Shown here: piece after piece, positions 35,491 to 45,245 of the stretch | Layout: the number at the start of each line of letters is the position of its first letter | How positions within the stretch are numbered: the first letter of the stretch is position 1 | NCBI GenBank assembly: GCA_900473045.1 | Contig: UCKS01000012.1 | Span: 36,577-100,576, forward strand | Direction of reading: 5' to 3' | Length of the DNA stretch: 64,000 nucleotides | DNA from: Hyphomicrobiales bacterium | GTDB lineage: Bacteria; Pseudomonadota; Alphaproteobacteria; Rhizobiales; Rhizobiaceae | Notes under the pieces: model-generated | What the model was told of the DNA's origin: nothing | The model's database searches: none | What the model saw: only the letters and a program-made list of their open reading frames with translations | Made by a program: the position numbers and the translations under genes

Positions 35491-35985
35491 TTGGACACTG
35501 GTCACGACACGAGCCAACTCGAGATGGTCGTTCTGATGACGCCGGACATGGCCAATTTCAGCGGCAAGGTTCATGGCGGTGCGCTGCTCAATCTCCTCGA
35601 TCGTGTCGCCTTTTCCTGCGCTTCGCGCTTTTCGCAGGAATATGCCGTGACACTGTCGGTCGATCAGGTGGTCTTCCGTGAGCCGATCCATGTCGGTGAA
35701 CTCGTGACGTTTCGCGCTTCGATCAATACTGCCGGCCGCACATCGATGGAAGTCGGCATCCGGGTCGAGGCCGAAACCATCCGCACCGGCGAGCGGCGGC
35801 ACACCAATTCCTGCTATTTCACCATGGTTGCCGTCGACGCTGATGGGCGCCCGACCAATGTCCCCACCTACAGCCCAAAGACCGGCGTCGCCAAGCGCCG
35901 CGAACGCGCGGCACAGGTGAGGCGTAGCCTGCGACGTGAATTCGAAGAGCGTTTCAAGGCGGCAGGCACCGAGGCGGAAGAATGA
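35491..35985 (+). CDS. Acyl-CoA thioesterase, hotdog fold (YciA/ACOT-like)
   Basis: A 164-residue single-hotdog enzyme. The signature MANFSGKVHGGALLNLLDRVAF carries the family's catalytic-site Asn/Gly and Asp positions, followed by SVDQVVFREPIHVGELVTF. It hydrolyses acyl-CoA to free acid and CoA; chain-length preference is unknown. Translation probably starts at TTG, because GGAGG lies at ideal spacing before it and the next ATG would remove conserved N-terminal residues. The charged C-terminal tail is typical of this group. No operon partner is evident. Confidence 0.88.
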   Translation: MDTGHDTSQLEMVVLMTPDMANFSGKVHGGALLNLLDRVAFSCASRFSQEYAVTLSVDQVVFREPIHVGELVTFRASINTAGRTSMEVGIRVEAETIRTGERRHTNSCYFTMVAVDADGRPTNVPTYSPKTGVAKRRERAAQVRRSLRREFEERFKAAGTEAEE

Positions 35986-36027
35986 CCGAGGCAGGCTAGT
36001 AGCGTTGAAGCGTTTTCGAGGCTGATG

Positions 36028-37419
36028 TCAGGCGAGGTCGTCCAGCGTGTAGGCGCGGATATAGTCGATCTTCATTTCCGAACCGTCGGGAAGCCCGTCC
36101 GCCGGCGCCCCGGCCATGCCGCCGATGGCAAGATTGACGATCATATACATCGGCTTGTGCATGTCTGACGGTGTGTCAGCGCGCGCGACGGCGACATCAT
36201 CGATGTACCAGACGATCTCATCCTGCTGCCACAGGACGCCGTAGGTGTGAAAACCTTGCGTATCGGAGACGCTGACGGCGGTGGAAACCGACGTTTGCTG
36301 GCCGGTTTCGTTCGAGTGGACCGTCACATGCACGGTGTTGGGATCCTGGCCGCGCATTTCCACGACATCCAGTTCCGGTGGCCAGGAGCCATCTTCCGGA
36401 AGCAGCCAGAAGGCCGGCCACACGCCTTTATTCTCCGGCATGTCGGCGCGGATTTCGAAATAGCCATAGGTCTGCGAAAAGGATGCATGCGTCGTCAGCA
36501 TGCCGGACGTGTAATCGTATCCCTCGACCTCCGTGCTGATCGCGTCTGGCGTTTTCTCCGCCGTGATCGTCAAGACGCCGTCGCTGATGGAAAACGGATT
36601 GCTGCCTGATGTCGGCGCATAGCGGGGATTGACGTACCATTGAAGCTCGCCATTGCCCGATAACGTCGCCCCCTTCTCCGGCGCCCACCAGTATTTTGGC
36701 TCCCAGACACCTTCCGTGCCGTTCATAAGTTGAAGCGTGTTGAAATTATCTCCGAATGTCTGCGTGAGGGCGGAACGGTCGAGGCTCAGTTCGAACTGAC
36801 CGGCATTCAGATCGGCTTTGCTGGTATCGGCAAACACCAGGCTTTCGCCATCCCCGAGATCGAGCCTCAGATGCGTGCCTTCCTGGGTCGCATGGGCGAG
36901 AACCTGATCAAAGGATGTCAAAGAGTAGTCATTCAGCCGGACGATGTCGGCCACTTCAAAATCGGTGATCAGGTCGCTGCCGTTGCCCCTGGTGAAAATG
37001 AAGGTATCCGCACCAGCGCTACCGGTGAGCACATCATTACCGCCGCCGCCGTCCAGTGTCTGCCGCCCGGATGCCCCCATGATGATGTTGTCGGCGGCGT
37101 TTCCGAAGGCATAGCGCAGATTGCCTGTGACGGTCAGGTTCTCGAAATTGTCCGGCAGCGTGTAGCTCATCCAAGTGCTGATGGTGTCGACGCCCTCGCC
37201 CGCTGCCTCATCAGCGCGGTTGATCGCCGAATAGAGGTAGTAGATATCGTCGCCCGTGCCACCGGCCATGGTGACGTTGACGGCACTATCGCCCCACATG
37301 GAATCATTGCCCGCCGTTCCCCGCAGCATCGGGCCGGAGCCGGTTGCGGAGATAAACCCCGTCGAACTGTCACTGTAAAACAGGGGTTGTCCAAGGGCAC
37401 TCAAAACGGTTTTGCGCAT
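36028..37419 (-). CDS. RTX-repeat glycoside hydrolase family 16 (secreted beta-glycanase, ExsH/ExoK-like)
   Basis: A 463-residue predicted secreted endo-beta-glucanase. The N-terminal third contains RTX-type calcium repeats (GGTGDDIYY, GGGGNDVLTGSAGADTF), the C-terminal part a GH16 domain with catalytic signature ELDVVE (E349, D351, E354) and WPAFWLLPEDGSWP. Rhizobial relatives such as ExsH cleave succinoglycan and leave the cell by a type I system (PrsDE). There is no Sec signal peptide, consistent with that route. AGGAG lies six bases before the ATG of MRKTVLSALG. The RTX block precedes the catalytic domain here. Confidence 0.9.
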   Translation of the reverse strand: MRKTVLSALGQPLFYSDSSTGFISATGSGPMLRGTAGNDSMWGDSAVNVTMAGGTGDDIYYLYSAINRADEAAGEGVDTISTWMSYTLPDNFENLTVTGNLRYAFGNAADNIIMGASGRQTLDGGGGNDVLTGSAGADTFIFTRGNGSDLITDFEVADIVRLNDYSLTSFDQVLAHATQEGTHLRLDLGDGESLVFADTSKADLNAGQFELSLDRSALTQTFGDNFNTLQLMNGTEGVWEPKYWWAPEKGATLSGNGELQWYVNPRYAPTSGSNPFSISDGVLTITAEKTPDAISTEVEGYDYTSGMLTTHASFSQTYGYFEIRADMPENKGVWPAFWLLPEDGSWPPELDVVEMRGQDPNTVHVTVHSNETGQQTSVSTAVSVSDTQGFHTYGVLWQQDEIVWYIDDVAVARADTPSDMHKPMYMIVNLAIGGMAGAPADGLPDGSEMKIDYIRAYTLDDLA

Positions 37420-37616
37420 GATCATCTCCTGTCGGTCCTGCTGGCAATCGCCGGCGGCACCAAAAACCATGCCGCAGCGCACCCAAGCTACAGCAGGCTA
37501 TCTGATCCACCCATGATGGATCGGGATGACGCGCACGAAACCGTCAAGCTGCGTTAATACGCAGACAAACAATCCCGTTCTGGATCAAGTGTGACCGATT
37601 TCGGGGCAGCCGTGGT

Positions 37617-38285
37617 TCACGCTTTGCCTTTGTCGGGAATGCGCGAGAACGCGGCAAGGACGGTGCGCTCCGACTGAAGAAGGTAGCTCTCCAGCGCAGC
37701 TGCCGCCTCCTGCATCTCGCCGGCATCAAGCTTTTCGACGATAGCCGCGTTCAGCTCGATATAGGGCTCGTGCAGAAGTTCGGGACTGTCCAGAAGTCCA
37801 AAGCTGAGGCGCAACTCCGCAGCAATCTGCAGATAGAAAGCGTTGAGGCGCTCGCTGTCGGCCAGATCGACGATCGCCGCATGGAAGACCATGTTGGCGC
37901 TGCCGACTGTGCCCCAATCGCTCCTGGTACTGGCTGCACGCGCCTCTTCGACAGCGGCGCGCATGCGGCCGACTGCAGGATGCTTCGGATAGGCCTGCGC
38001 CACGGCCCGGCACTCGATGACGCGGCGCACGCGGTAGATGTCGATGATCGAGGCCATACTGGGGATGGCAACGAAGACGCCGCGATTCGGCTCGTGGCGC
38101 AGCAGGCCTTCCTTGGTCAGAAGCCGGAACGCTTCGCGCAAAGAATTGCGGGACACCTGCAGATCGGTGCTCAATTTTACTTCCGACAGGCGATGGCCGG
38201 GCTTGAGTTCGCCAGCAATCAGCTTGTTACGGATCGCTTCCGCCAAGCGGGGAGCAAGTGCGGATGTCATGTCCTGGTCAGTCAT
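37617..38285 (-). CDS. GntR-family transcriptional regulator (FCD type) divergent from the pxp operon
   Basis: A 222-residue regulator with an N-terminal winged helix (RNKLIAGELKPGHRLSEVKL, SRNSLREAFRLLTKEGLLRH) and an FCD helical domain (MVFHAAIVDLADSERL). AAGGA seven bases before the ATG supports the start. It faces away from the ycsG-pxp operon across 388 bases that contain inverted-repeat AT-rich sequence, so regulation of that operon by an amino-acid-like effector is likely. Confidence 0.88.
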   Translation of the reverse strand: MTDQDMTSALAPRLAEAIRNKLIAGELKPGHRLSEVKLSTDLQVSRNSLREAFRLLTKEGLLRHEPNRGVFVAIPSMASIIDIYRVRRVIECRAVAQAYPKHPAVGRMRAAVEEARAASTRSDWGTVGSANMVFHAAIVDLADSERLNAFYLQIAAELRLSFGLLDSPELLHEPYIELNAAIVEKLDAGEMQEAAAALESYLLQSERTVLAAFSRIPDKGKA

Positions 38286-38673
38286 ACACGTCCTTCATGC
38301 GAAGCGATAAGCACCTCATGGTTGACCGATATCGTGGTTTTCTCCACTTGGAAATGGGGTCTGGGTCGAACACACGGATAGGAGTATGCTTTGCGGTTTG
38401 CAGGCGACAGCTAGCTTGAACTTGCACAGCCCGGCTTTGCCACAATCAGGCCATCCGCGTTGCTCAGGAGCCTGAAAAGCGCGGCATGGAAACGCATCGG
38501 CGTTCGGTGAAAGTTGAAAAGCTCAACATTTCAACAATATGATGGAACGATAAAATAATAATCGTTGAACAATATTGACAGAATTGTGAAATGCGGCGAG
38601 GTTGTGGCAGTCAATAAAATTGGCTGGGTCCGCGCGGGGAATGTGCGGCGCCTGCAAATAAAAGAGAGGGTTC
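38286..38673. promoter_or_regulatory. Divergent control region with candidate operator
   Basis: No gene is visible in this stretch. Around 38530-38580 it is AT-rich and repeated: AACGAT and ATCGTT (38546-38551, 38561-38566) form an inverted repeat with nine bases between, flanked by direct copies of AACAATAT. These are candidates for the GntR site. A TTGACA occurs at 38575 but no well-placed -10 was found. Confidence 0.4.
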
Positions 38674-39942
38674 ATGGAACAGTCGCCTATTTCACCCAAC
38701 AACGGCACACCGCCGACGCCCGCCATGTCGGCCAAAACACGGCGGGCCGCGCTGGTTGCCGCAATCTTTCTGATGGCGACATCCGCCATTGGTCCGGGCT
38801 TCATCACCCAGACGGCCACGTTCACGAGCCAGCTCGGCGCTGCTTTCGCTTTCGCGATTCTCGCGTCCATTCTCATCGATTTCGTCGTGCAGTTGAACAT
38901 CTGGCGGATCGTGACGCTCACCAAGATGCGCGCGTCCGACATTGCCAACGCGGCCATTCCGGGTACCGGTTACCTGTTGGCAGTTCTCGTCATCGTCGGC
39001 GGCCTGTTCTTCAATATCGGCAATATCGGCGGCTCCGGCCTCGGCCTTAACGCCATGCTCGGCGTCGACCCGAAATGGGGCGGCGCAATCAGCGCACTGA
39101 TCGCGATCGGTATCTTCAGCTCGAAGCGCGCTGGCGTTGCCATCGACCGTCTGATCGTCGTGGCCGGTGTCCTGATGATCCTTCTGACGCTGTATGTCGC
39201 GATTGTCTCCGCGCCGCCGGTCGGCGATGCGCTGTTCCAGACCTTCCTTCCCTCCACCATCAATTTTGCCACGATTACCACAATCGTCGGCGGTACGGTC
39301 GGCGGCTACATCACCTATTCCGGCGCACATCGTCTGCTTGACAAGGGCACGGTCGGCATCGAGAACCTCGGCGCCGTCAACCGTGCCGCGTTGACCGGCA
39401 TCGCCGTCACCGGCCTGATGCGCTACGTGCTCTTCCTTGCCATTCTCGGTGTGGTCGCCAGCGGCGTGGTCATCGATGTGTCCGGCAAGGGTGCCAATCC
39501 GGCAGCACAAGCCTTCCAGGCTGCTGCGGGCGAAACTGGCTATCGCATCTTCGGTGCCGTTCTGTGGTTTGCCGCCATCACCTCGGTGATCGGCGCCGCC
39601 TACACGTCGGTATCGTTCATCACGGTCTTCAAGAAGGACATCAGCGAGCGCGCCCGCAACATCGCAACCGTGATCTTCATCGCCGTCTCGCTGTTCTTCT
39701 ACGTGATCATCACCACGCCACCGGCGCAGATGCTGATCTTCGTTGGCGGACTGAATGGCCTCATCCTGCCGATCGGCCTGTCGATCTTCATCTATGCTGC
39801 CTGGACACGGTCCGACCTCATGTCCGGCTACCGCTATCCGCGCTGGCTGCTGGTGCTCGGCGTTCTGGCTTGCGCGCTCACCTGGTACATGGGCTACAAG
39901 TCGATCGGTCCGATTTTCGCCCTGCTGTCGCCAGCTACGTGA
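38674..39942 (+). CDS. NRAMP-related transporter (YcsG-like) of the 5-oxoproline/pxp locus
   Basis: A 422-residue inner-membrane protein with about eleven helices. It belongs to the divalent-metal/NRAMP superfamily: SAIGPGFITQTATFTSQLGA resembles the first unwound helix, but the metal-binding DPGN motif is not conserved, so organic-solute transport is likely. In Bacillus the equivalent ycsG sits in the same order with ycsF (pxpA), ycsI and kipI-kipA (pxpBC), suggesting it imports the pathway substrate. GAGAGGG precedes the ATG. Confidence 0.88.
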   Translation: MEQSPISPNNGTPPTPAMSAKTRRAALVAAIFLMATSAIGPGFITQTATFTSQLGAAFAFAILASILIDFVVQLNIWRIVTLTKMRASDIANAAIPGTGYLLAVLVIVGGLFFNIGNIGGSGLGLNAMLGVDPKWGGAISALIAIGIFSSKRAGVAIDRLIVVAGVLMILLTLYVAIVSAPPVGDALFQTFLPSTINFATITTIVGGTVGGYITYSGAHRLLDKGTVGIENLGAVNRAALTGIAVTGLMRYVLFLAILGVVASGVVIDVSGKGANPAAQAFQAAAGETGYRIFGAVLWFAAITSVIGAAYTSVSFITVFKKDISERARNIATVIFIAVSLFFYVIITTPPAQMLIFVGGLNGLILPIGLSIFIYAAWTRSDLMSGYRYPRWLLVLGVLACALTWYMGYKSIGPIFALLSPAT

Positions 39943-39953
39943 GGAGATAGAAC

Positions 39954-40718
39954 ATGACTGCCATCGATCTGAACAGCGATCTCGGTGAAAGCTACGGCGC
40001 CTGGCGCATGGGCGACGACGACACGATGCTCGCCATCGTTTCCAGCGCCAATGTTGCCTGCGGCTTCCATGCCGGCGATCCCGCCGGTATCTGGAAGACC
40101 GTCAAGGCGGCAGCCGATAAGGGTGTTTCGATCGGGGCACATGTTTCCTATCCAGATCGCGTCGGCTTTGGCCGGCGCGACATGGATGTGACGAGCGGCG
40201 AACTCATCGCCGACGTCATCTACCAGATCGGCGCGCTGAAGGGCATGGCGGCAGCCGCCGGCGTCACCGTCGGCTATGTCAAGCCGCATGGTGCACTCTA
40301 CAACCGCATCGCCCATGACCCCATACAGGGACAGGCCGTGATCGACGCCATCAAGGCAATCGATCCTTCGCTGGTGCTGATGGGTCTTGCCAATGCGCCG
40401 ATCCTCAAGCTTGCGCAAGATTCAGGCCTCCAGACTGTCGCCGAAGCCTTTGCCGACCGTGCCTATACGCCGGATGGACAGCTCGTTTCGCGCCGCGAAC
40501 AGGGTGCCGTGCTGCACGACGCGCAACTGATTGCCCGCCGCATGCTGCAGCTTGCCCGCCAGGGCACGCTTGAAGCGATCGACGGCTCCACCATCACGAT
40601 CGACGCGCAGTCGATCTGCGTCCATGGCGACAGCCCGGGTGCCGTTGCCATCGCGCAGGAAATCCGCCGCGCCTTCGAGGCCGATGGCATCACCGTCCGG
40701 TCGTTTCTGCCGGCTTGA
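39954..40718 (+). CDS. pxpA: 5-oxoprolinase subunit PxpA (LamB/YcsF family)
   Basis: A 254-residue cytoplasmic protein of the LamB/YcsF family. The N-terminal signature [19 protein letters not shown] and the stretch [12 protein letters not shown] are nearly invariant in this family, as are [10 protein letters not shown] and [10 protein letters not shown]. With PxpB and PxpC it forms the ATP-dependent prokaryotic 5-oxoprolinase that opens 5-oxo-L-proline to glutamate. GAGGAGATAG before the ATG sets the start. It lies 11 bases after the transporter. Confidence 0.95.
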   Translation: MTAIDLNSDLGESYGAWRMGDDDTMLAIVSSANVACGFHAGDPAGIWKTVKAAADKGVSIGAHVSYPDRVGFGRRDMDVTSGELIADVIYQIGALKGMAAAAGVTVGYVKPHGALYNRIAHDPIQGQAVIDAIKAIDPSLVLMGLANAPILKLAQDSGLQTVAEAFADRAYTPDGQLVSRREQGAVLHDAQLIARRMLQLARQGTLEAIDGSTITIDAQSICVHGDSPGAVAIAQEIRRAFEADGITVRSFLPA

Positions 40719-40740
40719 TGGACATTTCGGGAGGACCACA

Positions 40741-41547
40741 ATGATCGCGATAGACCATCTCCGCCATGTGAATGCCGAACAGGCAAGCATTGCCCGCGAA
40801 CGCTACCGTTCCGGCAGCATCGAGCCGACATCGGGCGTCGCCCCCGGCTTCACCCAGGCCAACATGATCGTCCTGCCACGCGACTGGGCCTTTGATTTTC
40901 TGCTGTATGCGCAGCGCAATCCGAAGGCTTGTCCCGTCCTCGACGTATCCGATCCCGGCTCGCATGCCACGTTGCTCGCCCCCGGCGCTGACCTGCGCAC
41001 CGATATTCCGCTCTATCGCATCTGGCGCGATGGCAGGCTGGCCGAGGAAACCGCCGATGCGCGTGCCGCCTGGGCCGAACATCCCGATCTTGTCAGCTTT
41101 CTGATCGGCTGCAGCTTCACCTTCGAAACACCGATGGCGGAAGCCGGCATCGAAATCCGCCACATTACCGACAAGTCCAATGTGCCGATGTATCTGACCA
41201 ACAGACCATGCCGCCCGGCCGGTCGTCTGCACGGCAACATGGTGGTGTCGATGCGGCCCATCCCTGCGTCGCGCGTTGCCGATGCAGCGACAATTTCCGG
41301 TCGATTCCCGGCGGTGCACGGTGCGCCCGTGCATATCGGCGCACCGGAAGAGATTGGTATCAAGGATCTTGCCAGACCTGAATTTGGCGATCCGGTGCGG
41401 ATCGAACCCGGCGAAATCCCCGTCTTCTGGGCCTGCGGTGTCACTCCGCAGGCAGCCGTCATGGCGTCCGGAGTGCCGTTTGCCATTACCCATGCGCCGG
41501 GGCACATGTTCATCACCGATATCCCCGATTCCGCTTATCACGCCTGA
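40741..41547 (+). CDS. YcsI/DUF1445 family protein (putative hydro-lyase or D-glutamate-cyclase-like)
   Basis: A 268-residue protein. Family signatures are [20 protein letters not shown], the nearly invariant [12 protein letters not shown], the TNRPCRPAG loop with cysteine, and the closing [15 protein letters not shown]. The family is annotated as a putative hydro-lyase and is related to a part of mitochondrial D-glutamate cyclase; the reaction is not proven for bacterial members. GGGAGGA before the ATG fixes the start. Its place within the 5-oxoproline genes suggests handling of a glutamate or oxoproline relative. Confidence 0.9.
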   Translation: MIAIDHLRHVNAEQASIARERYRSGSIEPTSGVAPGFTQANMIVLPRDWAFDFLLYAQRNPKACPVLDVSDPGSHATLLAPGADLRTDIPLYRIWRDGRLAEETADARAAWAEHPDLVSFLIGCSFTFETPMAEAGIEIRHITDKSNVPMYLTNRPCRPAGRLHGNMVVSMRPIPASRVADAATISGRFPAVHGAPVHIGAPEEIGIKDLARPEFGDPVRIEPGEIPVFWACGVTPQAAVMASGVPFAITHAPGHMFITDIPDSAYHA

Positions 41548-41554
41548 GGTTCCG

Positions 41555-43156
41555 ATGCGTTTTCTGCCCGTCAGCCTGACAGTCCTGCTTGTCGAACTCG
41601 CCGATCTCGACGAGACGCTGGCACTGTTTGCCTCGCTCGAAGCCGATCCGGTCGACGGCATCGAAGACATGGTGCCCGCCGCCCGTACCCTGATGATCCG
41701 CTTCCGGCCGGAAAAGCTGACGGCTGAAAGGCTTACAAGCGCAATCGCCACTCGCGACCTCTCCGCCCGCATCGCGCCGTCCGACAAGTGTGTGGAAATC
41801 GCCGTCCACTATGACGGCGAAGATCTCGCCGACGTCGCAGGACTGACCGGCCTCTCGGTCGAGGAGGTCATCCGCCGCCACACCGATAGCGAATTCACCG
41901 TCGCCTTCTGTGGCTTTGCCCCCGGTTTCGGCTATCTCGTCGGTGGCGATCCCGTCCTGCAGGTGCCGCGCCGCCAGAGCCCACGCACAAAGATCCCAGC
42001 CGGCTCCGTCGCCTTGGCTGGCGCCTTCTCCGGCGTCTACCCGCAGGCAAGCCCCGGCGGCTGGCAGATCATCGGCACGACGCCGGAAAAGATGTGGGAC
42101 CTGTCGCGCGATCCACCAGCATTGTTCCAGCCGGGTTACCGGGTGCGCTTCACCGATCTTTCGAAGAGCAAGACGACGTTCTCCGCAGCTACCACCAAAA
42201 CAGGTGCAGCGCCGGTTTCGCCTCCGGCAGCGGATGCCCTGACGCTCAAGGTTCTCGCCGCTCCCATGCCGGCGCTGTTTCAGGACCTTGGCCGCTTCGG
42301 CCAGACCGGTCAGGGCGTCTCGTCGTCCGGTGCGCTCGATCTTGGTGCGCTCAAGGCCGCCAACCGCGTCGTTGGCAACCCCGCCGATTTCGCCTGTCTC
42401 GAAATCACGCTCGGTGGCTTCTCCTTCGAAATCACCGGCCGCGTTGTGTTGGGCATCACCGGCGCTCCCTGTCCCATTCTCATTCGCGACGCATCCGGCC
42501 GAGTGCACTCGGCAGAAAGCTACCAGCCGATCTCGCTGGAGCCCGGCGATATCGTCACGCTTGGGCACGCGCCGAAGGGTATGCGCAGCTATCTGGCGAT
42601 CCGGGGCGGCTTTACCGTCAAGCCGGTGCTTGGCAGCGTCTCCAGCGATACGCTCGCCTTTGTCGGCCCGGATGCCGTGATCGCCGGTACCGTATTGACG
42701 ATCGAGACCGAAACGAAGGGCCTTGCACCTGTCTCTCTCACCGAAGCCCCGGCCTTCGAGCATCCAGCGTCCGGCGAAACGGTGACGCTCGACGTCATCA
42801 TGGGTCCGCGCAGCGACTGGTTTACAGAAGCCGGCATCGCCACGCTTTCCGGCCAACTCTGGACGATGACGCCACAATCGAATCGCGTCGGCATCCGCCT
42901 GTCCGGCGACGTGCCGCTGGAGCGCAAGGACAAGGCGGAGCTGCCGAGCGAAGGCACGGCAACCGGTGCCATCCAGGTGCCGCACAGCGGCCAACCGGTG
43001 CTGTTCCTTGCCGACCATCCACTGACCGGCGGTTATCCGGTGATCGGCACCGTCGCCGAATATCATCTCGATCTCGCCGGACAGATTCCGGTCAATGCAA
43101 AGATCCGTTTCCGGCCCGTGACGGCCTTCGCCGATATCCAGCCAACCAAGGCCTGA
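41555..43156 (+). CDS. Fused 5-oxoprolinase subunits PxpB-PxpC (KipI-KipA / carboxyltransferase family)
   Basis: A 533-residue fusion. Residues about 1-210 are the PxpB/KipI (carboxyltransferase C/D) part with [33 protein letters not shown] and [13 protein letters not shown]. Residues about 230-530 are the PxpC/KipA (carboxyltransferase A/B) part with [20 protein letters not shown] and [10 protein letters not shown]. In many bacteria these are separate genes. The fold also forms the carboxyltransferase part of urea carboxylase, which matters because a biotin carboxylase gene follows. The frame extends 93 codons upstream, but GAGGTTCCG before this ATG and the overlap with ycsI make 41555 the likely start. 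Confidence 0.93.
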   Translation: MRFLPVSLTVLLVELADLDETLALFASLEADPVDGIEDMVPAARTLMIRFRPEKLTAERLTSAIATRDLSARIAPSDKCVEIAVHYDGEDLADVAGLTGLSVEEVIRRHTDSEFTVAFCGFAPGFGYLVGGDPVLQVPRRQSPRTKIPAGSVALAGAFSGVYPQASPGGWQIIGTTPEKMWDLSRDPPALFQPGYRVRFTDLSKSKTTFSAATTKTGAAPVSPPAADALTLKVLAAPMPALFQDLGRFGQTGQGVSSSGALDLGALKAANRVVGNPADFACLEITLGGFSFEITGRVVLGITGAPCPILIRDASGRVHSAESYQPISLEPGDIVTLGHAPKGMRSYLAIRGGFTVKPVLGSVSSDTLAFVGPDAVIAGTVLTIETETKGLAPVSLTEAPAFEHPASGETVTLDVIMGPRSDWFTEAGIATLSGQLWTMTPQSNRVGIRLSGDVPLERKDKAELPSEGTATGAIQVPHSGQPVLFLADHPLTGGYPVIGTVAEYHLDLAGQIPVNAKIRFRPVTAFADIQPTKA

Positions 43157-43199
43157 GATCGCGATTCCCAGCCGACCAAAGACAATGAGGATAGATCCC

Positions 43200-44927
43200 A
43201 TGAAAAAAGTGCTGATTGCCAATCGTGGCGAAATCGCCGTCCGCATCATCCGCGCCTGCCGCGATTACGGCATCGCCTCTGTCGCAGTCTATGCCGATCC
43301 GGACATGGATGCGCTGTTCGTCCAACTGGCCGACGAGGCCTATGGGCTTTCCGGCAGCCGGCCAGCGGAAACCTATCTCGACATCGAAAAGCTGATCGCT
43401 GTCGCGAAGCGCTCCGGCGCCGATGCCGTGCACCCGGGTTATGGCTTCCTGTCCGAGCGGGCTGAGTTTGCCCGCGCCGTTATCGATGCCGGCCTGATCT
43501 GGATCGGTCCCGATCCGCAGGTCATTGAAGCGCTCGGCGACAAGGTGCAGGCACGGCGGATCGCCACCAGTGTCGGCGCACCGCTGGTGGCCGGCAGCGA
43601 CGGCCCGGTCGAGACTGCGGCGGAAGTCGTGGCCTTTGCCGAGCAGCATGGCCTGCCGGTGGCAATCAAGGCCGCGCATGGCGGTGGCGGCCGCGGGATC
43701 AAGGTCGCCTGGCATATGGAGGACATCGCCGAATTCTATGAGTCGGCCGTGCGTGAAGCCAAGGCAGCCTTTGGCCGTGGCGAATGTTTCCTGGAACGCT
43801 TCCTCGACCGTCCACGCCATATCGAGGCACAGGTCATCGCTGACAAACACGGCAATGTCGTCGTGCTCGGCACCCGCGATTGCTCGCTGCAGCGGCGCAA
43901 CCAGAAGCTCATCGAAGAGGCCCCCGCCCCCTTCCTCAGCGACGCGCAGCGCCAGTCGATCCATGACGCCGCGAAAAAAATCTGCGCCGCCGCCGGTTAC
44001 TCGGGCGCCGGCACGGTCGAGTTCCTGCTTGGCGTCGATGGCACGATCTCCTTCCTCGAGGTCAATACCCGCCTGCAGGTCGAGCATCCCGTCACTGAAG
44101 AGACGACCGGTATCGATCTGGTCATCGAACAGTTCCGCATCGCCGACGGCCTACCGCTGCTGGTTACCGAGACGCCTGCCCCACGCGGCCATTCGATCGA
44201 GTTCCGCATCAATGCCGAAGACCCCGGCCGCGGATTCCTGCCGACGCCGGGCACCATTACCACATTCGAAGCTCCGTCCGGTCCCGGCGTGCGGCTCGAC
44301 AGCGGCGTCGTCTCCGGCTCGACCATTCCCGGCACGTTCGATTCGCTGATGGCCAAGCTGATCGTCACCGGCGCCACCCGCGAGCAGGCGCTGAGCCGCT
44401 CCCGCCGGGCACTCAAGGAGTTCAAGATCGAAGGCATCGCGACGGTGCTGCCGTTCCACCGCGCCGCAATGGAAGCCGCTGATTTTATCGGGGAAGATGG
44501 CTTCAAGGTTCACACGCGCTGGATCGAGACCGATTTCGCAGACACCCTGTCGGCGGAAGCCCGGCCCGATCAGGGCGCCGATACGTCGCTCGTCCGCACC
44601 CATGTCGAGATCGACGGCAAACGCCACGCGCTCGGTATTCCGGCTTCGCTGCTTGCCGGCCTCGGCGGCCTGAACGCGCAGGATTCCACTCCGGCGAAAA
44701 CTGTGAATGTCGAGGATGCCTCGGCCGTTACCGCTCCCATTTCCGGCACGCTGCAAGCCTGGAAATGCAACGATGGCGATACCGTCAAAGAGGGCGACCT
44801 GATCGCAGTGATGGAAGCGATGAAGATGGAAACGCAGATCCTCTCGGCCCGCTCAGGCGTATTGCGGATCAAGGCCGCAGAAGGCGCCTATGTGAATGCC
44901 GGATCTGCACTCGCCCGGGTCGAGTAG
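43200..44927 (+). CDS. Fused biotin carboxylase and biotin carboxyl carrier protein
   Basis: A 575-residue protein. Residues 1-450 are a biotin carboxylase: [33 protein letters not shown], the ATP-grasp glycine loop [13 protein letters not shown] and [14 protein letters not shown]. The C-terminal about 75 residues are a biotinyl domain with the modified lysine K542 in [10 protein letters not shown]. The plan matches the alpha subunit of acyl-CoA carboxylases rather than stand-alone AccC. No acyl-CoA carboxyltransferase beta subunit is nearby; the only carboxyltransferase-fold partner is the PxpBC fusion just upstream. A strong terminator follows. Confidence 0.93.
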   Translation: MKKVLIANRGEIAVRIIRACRDYGIASVAVYADPDMDALFVQLADEAYGLSGSRPAETYLDIEKLIAVAKRSGADAVHPGYGFLSERAEFARAVIDAGLIWIGPDPQVIEALGDKVQARRIATSVGAPLVAGSDGPVETAAEVVAFAEQHGLPVAIKAAHGGGGRGIKVAWHMEDIAEFYESAVREAKAAFGRGECFLERFLDRPRHIEAQVIADKHGNVVVLGTRDCSLQRRNQKLIEEAPAPFLSDAQRQSIHDAAKKICAAAGYSGAGTVEFLLGVDGTISFLEVNTRLQVEHPVTEETTGIDLVIEQFRIADGLPLLVTETPAPRGHSIEFRINAEDPGRGFLPTPGTITTFEAPSGPGVRLDSGVVSGSTIPGTFDSLMAKLIVTGATREQALSRSRRALKEFKIEGIATVLPFHRAAMEAADFIGEDGFKVHTRWIETDFADTLSAEARPDQGADTSLVRTHVEIDGKRHALGIPASLLAGLGGLNAQDSTPAKTVNVEDASAVTAPISGTLQAWKCNDGDTVKEGDLIAVMEAMKMETQILSARSGVLRIKAAEGAYVNAGSALARVE

Positions 44928-44954
44928 TCCCAGTCCTGCAGGGTCAGTGTGAAG

Positions 44955-44992
44955 AACGCTCGCAGCTTTGCATCAAGCCGCGAGCGTTTTGT
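44955..44992 (+). terminator. Intrinsic terminator of the pxp/carboxylase operon
   Basis: AACGCTCGC/GCGAGCGTT forms a 9-bp outer stem, continued inside by GCTT/AAGC after one mismatch, with a T-rich tail (TTTTGTTGTTT). It lies 28 bases past the carboxylase stop. Confidence 0.88.
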
Positions 44993-45062
44993 TGTTTGCA
45001 GTGCGTCCCGTTTGGGGCAACCACACGGAGATCAATCGGCCTCACCTCGTTGGTGACGAGTG

Positions 45063-45245
45063 ATTAACCTGGCGTGTCTCCAGCACCCCCAGCATCTTGA
45101 TCTGCGTCGCCGGCAGCATGCTCTCGATTTCGTCGGCGAACAAAGTGCCGCCGCTGGCATGTTCGATGTGCCCGACCCGCCGCTTCTGGGCTCCCGTAAA
45201 AGCGCCGGCCTCGTGGCCGAATAGTTCGCTTTCGATCACACTTTC
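45063..45245 (-). pseudogene. Remnant of a sigma-54 (NtrC/DctD-type) activator AAA+ domain
   Basis: About 60 codons match the middle of a sigma-54-dependent activator: [20 protein letters not shown] includes the GAFTGA loop that contacts sigma-54, then [17 protein letters not shown] is the Walker B region, with Ala in place of the usual Leu before DEIE. Upstream receiver and Walker A parts and the downstream DNA-binding part are missing, so it cannot work as an activator. The closest resemblance by eye is DctD. It abuts the stop codon of the CitE-like gene and looks like debris from a past recombination or deletion. Confidence 0.8.

Noticed and set aside
41276..41554. 93-codon N-terminal extension of the PxpBC fusion
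   Set aside because: Overlaps the conserved end of ycsI in another frame; the ATG at 41555 has a ribosome-binding site and begins the conserved domain.
41513..43249. 578-codon open frame on the minus strand
   Set aside because: Antisense shadow of the PxpBC fusion gene, whose family motifs are unmistakable on the plus strand.
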